DNA of 64,000 nt from positions 10,854,501-10,918,500 of the forward strand of contig NC_135199.1 in NCBI RefSeq assembly GCF_050948175.1, given 5' to 3'. The DNA is from Xylocopa sonorina. Taxonomy: Eukaryota; Arthropoda; Insecta; Hymenoptera; Apidae. Both the position numbers and the translations under genes were made by a program. The notes under the pieces are model-generated. The model had not been told where the DNA came from, did no database searches, and saw nothing but the letters and a program-made list of their open reading frames with translations. Every line of letters begins with the position of its first letter. Position 1 is the first letter of the stretch. Of the stretch, positions 13,411 to 25,930 are shown piece by piece.

Positions 13411-13424
13411 TCTCGTTCTACGCT
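13411..13424 (-). other. 5' UTR part of the P4HA exon
   Basis: Fourteen bases lie between the minus-strand splice acceptor (CAG at 13427-13425) and the start codon. The acceptor implies at least one upstream untranslated exon, to the right of this position. Confidence 0.6.
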
Positions 13425-16400
13425 CTGAAATCACGAAAAAGGTGGGTGAAACGGTGGGTGAAGGGTAATAATTGTTACGAATAGCATTTTTTTTTGTTTT
13501 AGAGGTGCATTCTGCAGATGGGGAGTAGAATTATTTTCAAATTACTGTCTCTATCTTAAAAGCGAAGATAAAGCACGGCTACAATCGCTAGGGGTAGCGT
13601 TCACGAAGCGGCGAAGGGGATGGAAGCATCACCAACAGCAGCGATTCGTTTCGTCGATTAATCGTCGCCGATACTCGATCGACTCTCGTCTTCTTTTTCA
13701 TCCTATTTTCACCCAGCCCCCAATTCTCGTCCCTCGCGTCCGTCTCTCGCCCGTTTCGCCGATGGAACCGTTCACTTTTTCGCTCGAGAAAAAAGGACAA
13801 CAACAGCGACACTAACGAGGATCAAATGAAGATAGATGGCTATCAATTAATCACGCGTCCGGAGAAAAAAATGTTCCCGGATTGATTCGAACCTTCGTAG
13901 TTCCGTGTGCTTAGCGATCATCCCGTCGCTCTTGTTTCTTCTTCTCCCGTCGTTCTCCGCCCGCTTTGTCACGAAACGTGCCGCGGACGTTGCATGGACT
14001 TTCCAGTAGCGTCGATGGATTTATCGGTGGACTTTTCGAATTAACAAGACTAACTCGAATAACTGGAAATATCTTGTTTAAAAAACGCTATCGTTTGCTT
14101 CGCAATTTTCAGTTTTTTTTTCTATGCAACGCATTATGCTACAATTTTACTGTCTTTTTAAAAAAAACGCCATATCAATTTCGCTCGCGTGCAAGGAGAA
14201 CTCGATGGAAGATCGCTCGCATATTCAGTTCGATTAAACGATTATTCAACATCCAGCTTAATCGACAAACAACCGACCAGCGAGACGCGGCTGCCCGGAA
14301 GCGGAAGGCTAGCCTGCGAACTTCCCATCCTCTCTGTCACCGCCGCGGAATTGGCGTCCCTCGGAAAGAGACGAACGGACGAACGACTTCTAGCCAGGAT
14401 GGCTGTGCGCCGCGACGGGAACTTGCGATGCTAATGCAATCGCGGAACTTTCGGCCAACTTTTTCCCCTCGGATCGCGCCGACGTCGTGAAACTGGATAC
14501 CCCACCCGAAGGGGTGGTAAAACGAAACAAGAAAGAACGAAAGTTTCGAACTGCTAGTCGCGATGAATCGCGATAAGCGAATCGAAGTCGATCGAGAAAC
14601 GGCTTTTCCTTTTTTTTTTTTTTTAATTCTACTTGCGAGTTCTGAGAGCGACTATAATTCGGACGGCAGCGAAATTGTGTTAGAATGTGCGACTGGAGTG
14701 GAAGCTCGAAGAGTTCGCAGCGTGAACGTGTGTTAACATTTTTTATTCCAGGATTTATCTACAAACTTGTTTCTCGAGGAATTGATTTGATACTGTCCAG
14801 GCGTTGAGGATGAAATCGAACGATTTTTATAGAAAACTCGCGTAGCCTAGGTGGAAACAAGGGGACCAACATGGCCGCGGCCCGTAAATAACGGGGTAAT
14901 ATGCCGGGTATTCCGTAACCCTTAAAATTCACGGGGGAAGACCGCGTCCCGAAATTCCTACGACGGCAATTCTCAATTCCGCGCCACGTTCCCCGCGTTC
15001 CTTCGCAAAAATGCCCTCGGATAAAAACGACGCTTCCGTTCCAACCTCAACCTTGTCCGCCGCGAAACATTCGACGCTTTATTAACTCGTAGGAATTTTA
15101 GTCGGACACCTTGCTCTCTCGTCTTCGCTTACGAACAGTCCAAGATTCAGCATTTTTTACGAATCCAAACGAGTTCCTTCGTACCTTTCAGAAAAATAAA
15201 TACGTTTTTGATCAATTGGCGTTCGTTTAGCTTCCAGTTGGGGGTTTCATATATTTTCGAAGGTTCTCTCACGTTTAAATACCGACTATTTAATTTGTTA
15301 GCGATAAATATTCGTCGTTCCTCCCTCCATTCGCTAACCATAATTGCAGCCACCCTTCGCGAAAAGTCCAAGAGGCGTCTGGGCACCTACTAAAAATCCC
15401 TCTCGTCGTAAATCGTGGAAAGTTCCGGGCCGCTTCTTAAACTATCGATCGGGAGGTGCTCCTTCCTCGGTCCACGGGGTCGCGGGACCTCACGCGAATT
15501 AAAGAAAAATTCTCTAATCGAGTTGAAGCCCGGCAGTACGTCCTCCACGGTCGCGTGTTCGCGCAGCCCACTCGAAGTTTCCGCGAGAGACAGAGAGGGG
15601 TGGAGGATTAAAGTTGGGGGAGTCGCGCGACTTACACCTGCACGATCGACGATTTATTCCGTCACGCTGTCGCTTCGGAACTTCCTTCCTCCTTTTTCAA
15701 CCCCCCGCCACTCGAAACCCCCTCCACCTCGTCCTCGTTTCGCCCGAGCCACCCCTTTTGTTCTCGTTTCACGGCCACTCGAAAGTTCAAGAGCGGTTGC
15801 TCGAACACGCGAATCGAGAGCCTCCGCGAAACTTGCGGCGAAGAGCAAGGGGGTGCTGGTTTAGAGATGAAGCACGCTCGAGGGAATATTTATTTTTTTT
15901 AAGCACCTCTCGGTTTCGAATTTCGTGCCGCGGAATCTGTGACGAGGCGCGGGTGTTTCGCGACCTCTCGGCCGTTAATCGTTTCGAAAATTGACATCCG
16001 CGTTGATACGCGAACTGGAGGGGTGGGTTTTGTCGAAATATTTGCTGCGAATTTCGAGGAATATTTATACCGATAATTCGAGCCAAATTGATTTCGATAC
16101 TCAAAGGATTAATTGAATCCCCAACAACGATGCGATAAGGGTTGTCGTGGTGGTAGTCGCGGGAGGTTGCCTCCGTGCTTTAAAGAGCCTCGACGAGCCT
16201 TTGAGGAGAGTTTTATTTTCTAACTTTATGGACGTTAACTTTCTACGAGTCGAGGGTTGAGGAAAAAAAGAAAACACACCGTCGACCGTTTCTCCCCCTT
16301 GCGATATTGCGAAAAAGTGGATTTGCTCGCGCCATGTTTTTACTGTTTCGTTTATAGGCGATTTAAAGTTGGTCCTTTTGCGCGGCTACGACGATCCGTT

Positions 16401-17585
16401 TGAGAAATACCGTCGCTGTACACACAGAACCCGTTTTTGATGCGGAGTACGACAAACAGCGGTATTAATTAGTGTTGATTTTAGATATCAATGTTCGATA
16501 TGGCGTGCGAGGGGATCGTGGCTCGTTTACTCCAGTTAATGTTACATTATAACCGATGTTAATTTCGAATCGCGTTATTGATACGAGCCGAGTTGTTCGG
16601 AAATTATACAGTGATCAATTCCCCGCGTGGAGAGCGTTCCGTGTTAATCCATCATTTTCGTACGTTTTACAATGTAATTAATAATTTTATCGGAAGGAGG
16701 TACCTGTTCGAGATTGATGGGGTCGAAAGACAGTGAACGTTCAATATTACACATTGCAAATGGATGTTAATGCACACTTGATATTCCGGAATTCAGATAT
16801 TTATGAATTCGAAATTGTACAAATTATTAAACAGATAATTCTCGGAATAGAAGCTTTAAAGACTAAAAAATTGAAGATTTCAAATATTAAAAGGTACCAA
16901 ATTTTAGAAGGTGGTATATCAGGTTCAGAAAAGACAGACGCAAGGATTCAGCAATCCGCCCAGCCAAGGACCTAAATCTTTAGGTCCACACGGGACAAAT
17001 GCTCGCCAAAAACTCCACGCTCACGAGCACAGGGACAACAAAATACCCACCCCTTCGGCAAATCATAACTTTCGCTCGTAAAGCAATCGTGCTCGCTCGA
17101 TCGCAAGAGGAGCCTCGAGGCAAGAGGCCAGCAGGCTGGAGAGAAACAGAGAGCGGAGAAATAGAGTGTGGGGAGAGGGGTGGGTGGAAAAAATCTTGGT
17201 TCTCCCCTCCATTGTGCTACGTGAAAAGCGGGAAGCAGTTCGCGGAAGAAGCGGCGGCACGAGAGACCCCTTAACGTTTTACGAACTTTTGGAAACGGCT
17301 CTTCTTCGGTTTCAATGGCTCTTCTCTCGCCCCCTCCCTCCCTCCCTCCGTCCACTCCAACCCCCCACCCACACCCTCGAACCTTTTTCATCCAGGAAAA
17401 ACGAGGGTAGATACGATTCCGCGGGACAAAAGGGTGATTCGTTCGCGAAAAACGCGGCCCCGTCCGAGGGGGTGAGAAACGGTGCCTGGCGAGTGGCCGC
17501 CGCGGCGGCCACCGGAAATCCGATCGTCTCTGTATAATTTCGCGCGGTTAGCTGCGTGCCAGCCACCAGCGGTCGTTTCACTTAC
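13425..17585. other. No exon seen; probable 5' intron of P4HA
   Basis: Between the P4HA coding exon and the donor after 17586 I find no supported exon. Donor-like minus-strand words occur near 15633 (GTGTAAG preceded by GCAG), without a clear acceptor. Simple sequence includes T-runs near 14110 and 14610. The stretch 15410-15850 is CpG-rich and gives overlapping chance frames on both strands. Confidence 0.4.
17330..17375 (-). other. G-quadruplex-prone run
   Basis: The plus strand reads CCCCCTCCCTCCCTCCCTCC over 17330-17349, followed by further C-runs near 17361-17375. The minus strand therefore carries more than four runs of three or more G separated by one or two bases, the canonical intramolecular G-quadruplex pattern. 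It lies about 0.2 kb downstream, in the minus direction, of the candidate first-exon donor. Confidence 0.6.
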
Positions 17586-17760
17586 CCTCGCAGTTATTGA
17601 ATGGCACCGCGGTTCGCATCGAAACCGACGTTAATCGCGTTTCACGATAATTGCTGTCGAAAGCTGATCACTTAGCGGAAGCTCGAACGTTTCCATCAGC
17701 GTCTGTGTCGCGGTTTAAATATTTTTCTGGCGCCCCTTCCTGTTTCTTTTATCGCGCAGT
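17586..17760 (-). other. Candidate untranslated first exon ending in a strong donor
   Basis: On the minus strand the sequence CGAGG at 17590-17586 is followed by GTAAGTG, a near-perfect 5' splice site. No acceptor with a pyrimidine tract appears just upstream, which suits a transcription-start exon. The start is not determined; 17760 is only an outer guess. Short upstream ATGs exist but run into stops. Its position 4.2 kb upstream of the P4HA coding exon on the same strand makes it a reasonable 5' UTR exon for that gene. This is inference. Confidence 0.3.
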
Positions 17761-18906
17761 GGATCGATTTTAATCGACGCACGATTAACGTTTCCTTTAA
17801 CTTCAATTCCCACAGTTTTCTACTGGAAACGAAGATCCTTTGCATCAGCAGATAAAGTGATAGATCGTTCACGGAACCTGAGAAACTCTGTTTCGATTGG
17901 CGCGGAGTTTTCAGGAATTACGCTTTACCCTCCCTCCCCCCTGGTTTCGAAGCCGTGGAAACGGTTTAATTTATGCTGGCGAGTTTCTACGAGTGTATTA
18001 CCGGATCCATTAGTTCCGGCTGTCCGGCGCGAATTTCTATGAATTTCGCCCGGGCGAATTTGTGCAAATTGCCGGGCGAAACGAGAAATTCAACTTCCCA
18101 CGGTTAATTGAGCGCCGATCGAGGGAAATTAGTCCGCGTTAAAGCGGACGCGATGGACTTCGCGGCCGCGACCACGTCGAACGCGAGGGAATTAGGTGAA
18201 CTACCGGAAACACGCCCGATCCGTTCCCAGGGAACGTTGCTACCACCGCTACGCGGAACGAGAGATCATTGCCAAACGAGTAAACATTTTTCGTGATCGG
18301 AATTTTCGAAAAATTTCCCCACCGTGGATCTCCGCTTCCAAATATTAGCTCCATCAGCGAGTAACGCGTGGATTATCGGCGAAATCTCGCGAGCATTTCA
18401 GGGAAACACTCCTCGGGTAAACACTCTTTCAAGTCAAATTCGTTCTCGATGTTAATCAAATTCGAATAACAGTCCGTAGTTTAATTAGAAAGAGAATTTG
18501 GAATTTGAATAATCCGCATAAAATATTCCACGCGGCGGGAACTAATAGAAGGGAAAAGATATGGGGTTCATTAACTTCATCCCTGGCTGTAAAAACCCAC
18601 ATTCCACTGTTACAATACCTACACGTTATCATAATCGCCTTTACCCCGGTTAAGAACGTCCAGAAAATTATGCCCCGAGTGATTTAATCTTCATCAAGGC
18701 GGCCATTCTCGTTACCAAGTGGCCCACCCCCCGCGGTGGCAGCTACACATTAAATTAATTCTTCTAAACCGACGGCGAGCCGTTCAAAGGTCCACGGAGG
18801 GGAACAGTGGAGGGCGGTTGAAAGCCGGGCCCCCCGGAAATCTCTCTGAAAGGACAGCGTTAATTAAGCGCCACCCCGGAAGAATAGACCCTCCAGGGGG
18901 TGAGAC

Positions 18907-18908
<2 letters not shown>
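17761..18908. other. No gene seen; nested palindromes at 18029-18078
   Basis: No exon is supported. At 18045-18058 there is a perfect 14-base palindrome, TTCGCCCGGGCGAA. It is flanked by imperfect inverted repeats built of GCGAATTT/AAATTCGC (18029-18049) and AATTTGTGCAAATT (18057-18070). If the P4HA first exon is correctly placed, this is its proximal upstream DNA. Confidence 0.45.

Positions 18909-18964
<56 letters not shown>
18909..18964. repeat. (AG)28 microsatellite
   Basis: An uninterrupted AG dinucleotide repeat of 56 bases. GAGA-type tracts bind GAGA factor in flies and are frequent near insect promoters. This one lies 1.1 to 1.4 kb upstream of the candidate minus-strand first exon. 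Its length suggests it is polymorphic. Confidence 0.97.
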
Positions 18965-18968
<4 letters not shown>

Positions 18969-21900
18969 AGGAACGCGGGTTGGTCGAGAATTAAGGTGTA
19001 AAAGAGACTCGAAGAAAAAGCGAGAGGGCCACCGCGGGCGCCGTTACAAAACCCACCCCTATCTTGGCGGCGCTCGACGTCGGCTGCGGTGCTGGATAAA
19101 GAGCAGCCAGCGAACGCTTTTTGCGGGCCACTTCTCTCATCGCCCTTCGACGCGCACGGACACGGAATGCGCCTCGATTCTTACGCGTTCCCTTAAATCG
19201 AGCTTCTACAGTCGTGGGTGGCGTTCGTTGCGATAAATTGTGACGTGTGTCTTCGTAAAAGTTGCTGGATTAAATAGGACAGGTAATAGGGTTGCAAATA
19301 TATGTTTGATATAGAGAATTGACAATGAAAATGGCGACAGACGATAGGAGGAGGCAAATTCAGTTGTAGAAAACGGAGCACTCGAACACGTCGTTGGTCG
19401 CTCGGAGAATGAAAGGCTCGGCAAGTGCAAGAGGGTTAAAAGGAATACGTAGCGCAAACATCTGAACCAAGTCAAATTACAAACGACGAACGGTTAACGA
19501 CGACAAAGCGCGGGAAACAAATCCGGCCTGTAACGAACCAATCGAAAACGCAGTAACCCGCGGTACCTTCGTACCCTGGCGATCGAACAGAGAATTTCGT
19601 GCGACAAATCGGCCGCCTCTGAAACGTTCCACTCGTCGAACTGTGAACGAGCATTGTTTCCAGCCGTTTCTATTCCCGTCAATGAGACCAAAAAAAGAAA
19701 AAAATAGATACACCGCAGAGCGTGAAGCAACCAAAAAAAGGGACGAAAAAAGGAACACGAAATAACACTCTGTCCTTCGACGTTTTCCATTTGCTCTCGC
19801 GAGCGTGTGCATCGCGCGCACGGACATAGAGAGAGAGAGAGAAAGAGAGACAACAGAAAAAAGTGAAGAAAAGAGAAGAGGGAAAAAAGGAGGAAAAATC
19901 TGTGAAAACAGCGACACGTAGCTGACTCAAAGGGTGTGTATATATACGTATGCTTGGAGAAAAAGGGCGAAATAAATGGAGGACGAGGAGACAGAAAGGG
20001 TGGTAGTCGATCAAGGATGGTTTTCACCGAGCTACGCGACGAGAGCCGCGTATGCACGTGGTCACGTTCAATTTACCCCCGTGGGGGTTGCAGCGCCTCG
20101 GTTGCGAAACGGCTGGAAGCTAATTCGCGGTCGCCGCGTAATTAGTGTCGTTACAGGGTTGGAAAAAATGGACGAGGGAGCTTAGACGTCGGTTGCACGG
20201 TTTCGAGAACCAGCTACACCTCTGCTTGTAATTTTCGCAGAGGCAAAGCGGCGATCGAGTTCGAGGCATGTATTGTGTACCAAGAAGTTCGCGAATCTCC
20301 TCGAGACTGCGCGATTTTAACACGCTCGACCTGAGGGATCGTGACGGATTAATGGTTCGAGGGTGCGCGATGCGTGTTTCGATTTACAACATCGTGGGAC
20401 GTGGAGAAGGGGTGCCAGCATCGAACGCTGCAAGACCACCTCGAGATGCCTCGAATTTTCAAACTTCCAATTTGAATATGCGCTGCAATTTGAAATTCAA
20501 ATGTTCGCCTGTCAGAGTTTCAACTTTCAAACATCAAGCTTCGAGATTCAAATTTGAGAGTGCGAGCTTAATTTTTTCCACGCTTGAACTCTCGACGCGC
20601 ATAAAATGCGACGAGAAGCTTCTCTAAGATTAGCATCGGCAACTAATTGAGATCGTTTGCGGTACGCTACAACTCCTTCCATCGAAGTCTCTCGAAGGCC
20701 CATCGAACCTTCGTCGATCGTTCCGAAAGCCCTCGCGAAACCATTTTCAATCGTTACTCGGCCGTTCGCTGGCGAACAGGCGGGACGTTTAAATTCGTAG
20801 CGCGTCAAGGAAACGCAGATGTTCGAAGGGGTGGTCGGCGATAATAGAAAAGACACGAACGCCGCTGATACGTGTACGAGTCGCTGTCAGATCGCGCGAA
20901 AAGATGGCTTTGAAGCAGGGCGCGAGCCTCAAAATGGTAATTTCACGGTCTCGCGAGCATTCTCCCCGCGGCCAATTTAATTCAGGACGGATGATCCGTT
21001 CCTTCTACCACCCTCGCACCCTCTCTCGCGTCTTCCTTTCGTCCGTGGTCTTTCTTCGTCCGTCGCGTGCCACTGTCATCCAATCCCGCTTGTTCGAACT
21101 CGTTAACCCCGACTTTCCAAACTTTTCCACCCTCGCCTCCTTTTCCCACCGCAACTTCCCCATTTTCTTCTTCCGCTCACGGACCATCGCGCTCCTCCGC
21201 CACCTGTCGTAAACTCGTCCCGAGTAATTACGATCATCTATTTTTAAACGAAACTCCAGACGCGAAATTTTTATTTAATTATTCTCAAAATTCTTCTTGA
21301 TCTTGTAGACACACTGTATACGTACATACACGAGAGATTTGGAGGAAAGGGAATTTTTAAACGAAGAACAGCCGAGCCTCGTCTGAACGAAGAATAAGAA
21401 CGAGGAGGGTGCAGGACTTTTGACGAACTACCGCCAGTTAAAATTTCACGTGGAACTTCCGAATGCGGAGGACACTCAGCCACCCCCCATTTCCGTCTGC
21501 CAACGCTCCTTCCCTCGAACCACCGCCACTCGTTTAATTATTAACGCGACGAAGAGATTAAACGCGCGGACGCTTAAGCTCGCAGTCAATTCGAATCCGA
21601 TGTTTCTTCGACTCGCGATTTAATTTCCTACCCGCGCTTTTCATTTCCTGTTATCCTGCGGACACCTCCGCGCCAAGTCGAATTAACCGATTAGTGCAGG
21701 GGTGAGACACAATTTTTAATAATTCTTTCGTTGGACACACTTTTGAAATGATTTTTATTTCCAGAAAGGACCAAACTCTTCTCCACATTTTTTACTTATC
21801 TCGATGATAGTATTCATTTTAATACGATGTTTATGAAAATCGAAAAATCGAAGGGTTAATCTCGACGTACTTTTTTTTAAACGATTTCTTGGCGGAACCA

Positions 21901-23560
21901 GTGGTCGTTAAGAAGACTTCATCCACGGCGAAACGTGAGAATGCGCGCGGGAGGACTCTTTAATCCGCGGCGAGGTGTAGAATCGATTTAATTAGTCGCG
22001 AGAGGTTCCAACGGGAATAATACGAGTGCTTCAAGTATCGAGTAGAGGCCACTCTCCTTTGGGAGGCTCCGAGGATCCGAACGAGGAGCCGCTTGGAATT
22101 GAATTCCCGTTTTCTCTCCTCGTTAATGTCCACTTGTTAAGCGAGATTTACCTCGCGTTTTAACTTCCACGCGTTTCTCTTTTTTTTTTATTTCACAGTT
22201 CAACTCGCAAGGAAATTTTCTTATTCGAATTTCCCGGCTTAAATCTTAATTGAGAATTCTCGAATGTTGCAAGAGAAAATAATTTACATTCATTGGATGG
22301 AAAATGAAAATTAGTAGATACACGTGTATTTCTGCGCGCGTATATTCAGTTGAATTTTCGACGAAGTTGAGGGCGCCGTTGCTCAGACGAGCGACGGAGT
22401 GGTTTCCTGGAGGAATCTCGCGCGATATCGTTTGCACTGAGGTAGTTTAACGCAGCGTCGGTGAGACGTCGCACCTGGAGGCCTCAGACAGGCATCAATT
22501 GTAATCGCGTCTAAGCACCCCGGAGACCATCGCGTGTACCGGTGCTCGGATCAAAGGCTCGCTTTCACATGCCACGAATCGAATCCTCCTCGTTTTATCG
22601 CTCGATTCTCTCTGTTCGACGTTCTCCGGAGGTAATTCCATTTTCCGCGCCTTTGAATAACCACCATCTCGCCTTACTACGAGAAATGAATTAATACAAG
22701 TAGGGAGAAGAGTTTCAATTAATTCTTCCTCGAATTCAACTTTTAATTCGACCATTCTTCGAGAACCACGGTTCGTAACGTGGCATCGGGGGTGAAATCG
22801 AGAGAACGAAAAATTGGAAATTAATTAAAATCAGCAAATTGATACGAGTCAGCGAATTTTCTTGACGAAATTCGAGTTTTGGTCTCGCACGATTCCTCGA
22901 GAGTGTTCGCAGCGACTTGACGTGGGGTGGAACCGAGGACGGAGGATCGATGGACGTTCCCACGCGTGGAACAACTTCGACGATGCTACGGTGGAACAGC
23001 GCGGGGGCAAGAAGGCGAAAAAGTGGAGGGTTGTAAAATAAATAACCCGGACAGCGGCGCGAATCGTAAATTTGACCGATGAACGACTGTTCCCCGCGTC
23101 TGACTATCGTCATTTTACCTCGCCAACGGGGGTGGAGTTCGCGTACTCGCCCAGCGAACGCTCGTGCAACTTGGAATATCCCATCGCAATAAAACGGGCA
23201 AGTTTTACGGACTCGCTGGTTCGCCTCCACCGGTTACAGTCCCCTCAGAATTTCGAACGTTCTTACTTTTTTATTCGCGTCTATATACACAGGTACGCGT
23301 GGCGCTTGCCTCGTTTAACCCTCTCGTCGTTGAACCCGCTAAATTCAAATTTAATATTATCACACTCGTATCTGAGTTCGAGAATTTTGTTAAATTCACG
23401 AGCTGTCGAAAAAAAATTGCGGAGAGTAGATACTCGGGACGAGAAACAACCGCGAACATTCTCGTGTCCCCCGCTTAAATCATTATTTCCTGGTCCCCAA
23501 CCCCCCGATCGGTGCACGCAGCGCGAGTAAATCACGTGCTCGAAACGTACCGGCTGGGAA
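18965..23560. other. No supported gene
   Basis: Several frames near 19477-20057 are open on the minus strand only because the plus strand is A/G-rich, including short GA runs at 19827-19850. A donor-like minus-strand word, CAG/GTGCGA, lies near 22474. A palindromic ATTTGAAATTCAAAT occurs near 20488. None of this adds up to an exon. Confidence 0.45.
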
Positions 23561-23708
23561 ATGGCGGCGGAAGAGCGGGCAGGTGAACGAGAAATGGCGA
23601 ACCGAAAAAGGAAAAGAGAAAAAGACAGAAATGAGGGTAAAAGGGAGAGGAGGAGAGGGTTGGAGAGAGGCAAAGTCGAATCGAAGATTGCGGAGGCGAG
23701 GGGAGAAG
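23561..23708 (+). CDS. Candidate first coding exon, charged peptide (uncertain)
   Basis: An ATG at 23561 in good context (GGGAAATGG) opens 49 codons plus one base, ending at AAG/GTAGGTA, a good donor. The peptide is dominated by Arg, Lys and Glu (it begins MAAEERAGEREMANRKRKRE) and lacks any domain I recognise. The purine-rich DNA alone would give such a frame, so this may be chance. The phase left by this exon (one base) fits the exon at 25805, where it selects an open frame. No function is proposed. Confidence 0.18.
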
Positions 23709-24350
23709 GTAGGTACCAAGGGTGGTGAAGTGCTCGAAAGAGGTGGAGCAATTAAAACGGAGAAATAAAGGGGGTGGCGTGGAACAAGAGGAGACGCGGG
23801 GGTAGTTTTAGCCGAGACAATTCACGTTTTATTGATAAATATGATCACGCGCCGCGGGATAGGAATGGGTGTTCGAAATGGCGGCGATGTTCGGACATTT
23901 CTATTTGTTATCCGCGTAACGCGTTCCTTCGCCGGTTCTTTTTAATCCGCTTTCGTTCATCGAGGAAAATTAACTCGTACAGTGGCAGGATTAATCCCCC
24001 CGCACTTTTTTCTAGTTAACACAGCGGGAACCGGAAATGCAAAAGCACTTTTCCGCCGTTTCACGCTTCTAATTATTATTTCACACCAGCTTTCCGCGGA
24101 AATGGAGGTGAAACTTTAAATTTCTCGGTAGAACGAACACGGGCTGGAAAAAGGAAGCTGACCGGCGCTAAATTTGTAACGCTTCGCGTACAACCAAGGA
24201 CGTCCAGCAAACTTTCGAAAGAAAATTAAGAAGATCCATGGATCGTTAAGATGATTAATAATTAATAGCCAAGTTTGACAAATTTTTATATACACAAGCT
24301 CTTCTTTTCTTTTAACTTCACAATTTTCTTGTCTTTCTACGAAGCTGATT

Positions 24351-24377
24351 AAAAAAAAAAAAAAAAGAAAAAAAAAA
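24351..24377. repeat. A-rich run
   Basis: A 16-base A homopolymer followed by G and a further A run. Simple sequence only; no transposon tail can be attached to it. Confidence 0.9.
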
Positions 24378-24941
24378 CGGAAACAAGCATCGCTTGCGCC
24401 GCGTGGATCGTTTAACGGGCGTCGTTATCGACTGGCGAAACTTTCGTCAAGTTCGTCGAGCTTTTAATACATTCCACGGGGTTTCGAAAGTTGCGGTGTC
24501 CGCGGTCATTCGCGAGTTTCCCGTAAACAGCCCCCAAACCGTAGCCGCGTATCACACGGTAATTAAACTTAAACTTCCTGCAAAGTGATACCAGTCTATA
24601 TCCCATCCCATACGCGTTCGCACGCTTGCCATATACGTGTGTCGCGACAGGAACCCCGGGCACTTCGTCCGGAAGTCCGAAGTTGGCTGGCTTTTGATTT
24701 CGGCTCGCATCCCCGCGTCGATCGTCGGCGCGTCGAGAAATTCGAACGAGCAGCAAACTTTCGACTCGTCCTCGCGCGTCCTTGCGGAACTTGCCTCGCA
24801 ATTAACGAAGCTCCCAGTATTTGCGATCTTAACGATTTCCACGCTCGTTTGCGCGCGAGAAGAGCATCAATACGGGAAAGGAAACTTTGCAACGAATACT
24901 TTTCGATAAAGAATTCAACGCTTGCAAAGAGAACCCCTGAA

Positions 24942-25150
24942 GAAGGGGTAGTTGCACGCGACCAAGAATCAGAAACACGGAGAAATTCAAAGAGACCTCG
25001 CATCGAATCTTGCAAGCTTCGCAAAGCGAAACTACCCCCAAAGTCAACGTCTGTACCTACGTTACCACCAAAGAAGGGGTTGCACGCGACCAAAAATCAG
25101 CAACACGGAGAAATTCAAAGAGACTTCGCGTCGAATCTTGCGAAGTCTCG
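24942..25150. repeat. Imperfect two-copy direct repeat, about 130-base period
   Basis: GAAGGGGT, TTGCACGCGACCAA and AATTCAAAGAGACYTCGC...TCGAATCTTGC recur at 24942-25011 and 25073-25141, offset by 128 to 131 bases. A TCTCGAAAAG/TTCGCAAAGCG block follows each copy. The plus-strand frame across it reads repeated peptide text, but no gene family is recognisable. Confidence 0.75.
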
Positions 25151-25804
25151 AAAAGAAGGAAGTTGCCTGTAAAACCGACGTCCACGCTAGGGTATCGCTA
25201 GAAAGTCGCTGAGAAACGGGGCTGCGAGGCGATTCCTCGCGTTCGCCACTCCCAAGGGCATCGTCGTTCCCTCCACCACCCTCGATTCATATTTCCGTAT
25301 CGCGAAGAAGAGAAAAAGAGAAGCGGTGCTCGTCTCTCCACGCTCGTCGATGAACGAAAGGGGCGCGGAGGACGAAGAGCAGCTTTGAAACGGAGCCGAC
25401 GTTTTCCCGATCCGCGCGTATCGGCTGCTTCGTCCGCTGGAACAATCGTCGAAAACTTGGGACGACAATGCGAATCGTGCTTGAAGCCCGCGCAACGGAC
25501 GAACAATCCCCACTGGCTGGTCTGTTTCTCTGCGCCCTCTTCCTCCATCCCCGCCCACCCCTTTTGTTCTCCCTTTTGTGTCTCTCCCTATCTTTCTCCT
25601 CTTTCTCTCTTTTCTCCGCAGTTTCGTTACGCTCGGATTCTTTCGTTGAAAGGAAACGAGCATCGAATTATTATATCGTACGCGCACGCGGACGTTGGGG
25701 TGGTTTGTTGTCGCTCTTGTTTTCGAGGCATCGCGACACGGGGTTCTTTTCTTTTACAATTTCTGCGAGTAATTAATTCCTTCGTTTTTTCGTGTTTCGA
25801 CTAG

Positions 25805-25930
25805 TGGCTAGTGTCTTTAGAGAGGGCTTGGAATTTTTTCAAGTGGTCCAAGGAAGGATCTCGTTTGTCGTTCGAAACACTGACAACGAAATCGCGAATA
25901 GCAACAACGGCAGAGGATTGCAAAGGGAAG
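25805..25930 (+). other. Candidate exon between good splice sites
   Basis: A pyrimidine-rich tract and acceptor (TTTCGTGTTTCGACTAG, ending 25804) and a strong donor (AAG/GTAAGAA after 25930) bound 126 bases. Two of the three frames are open throughout. The frame that would continue from 23561-23708 reads like ordinary protein (it contains FREGLEFFQVVQGRISFVVR), but I recognise no family. It may equally be an untranslated exon. Confidence 0.28.
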
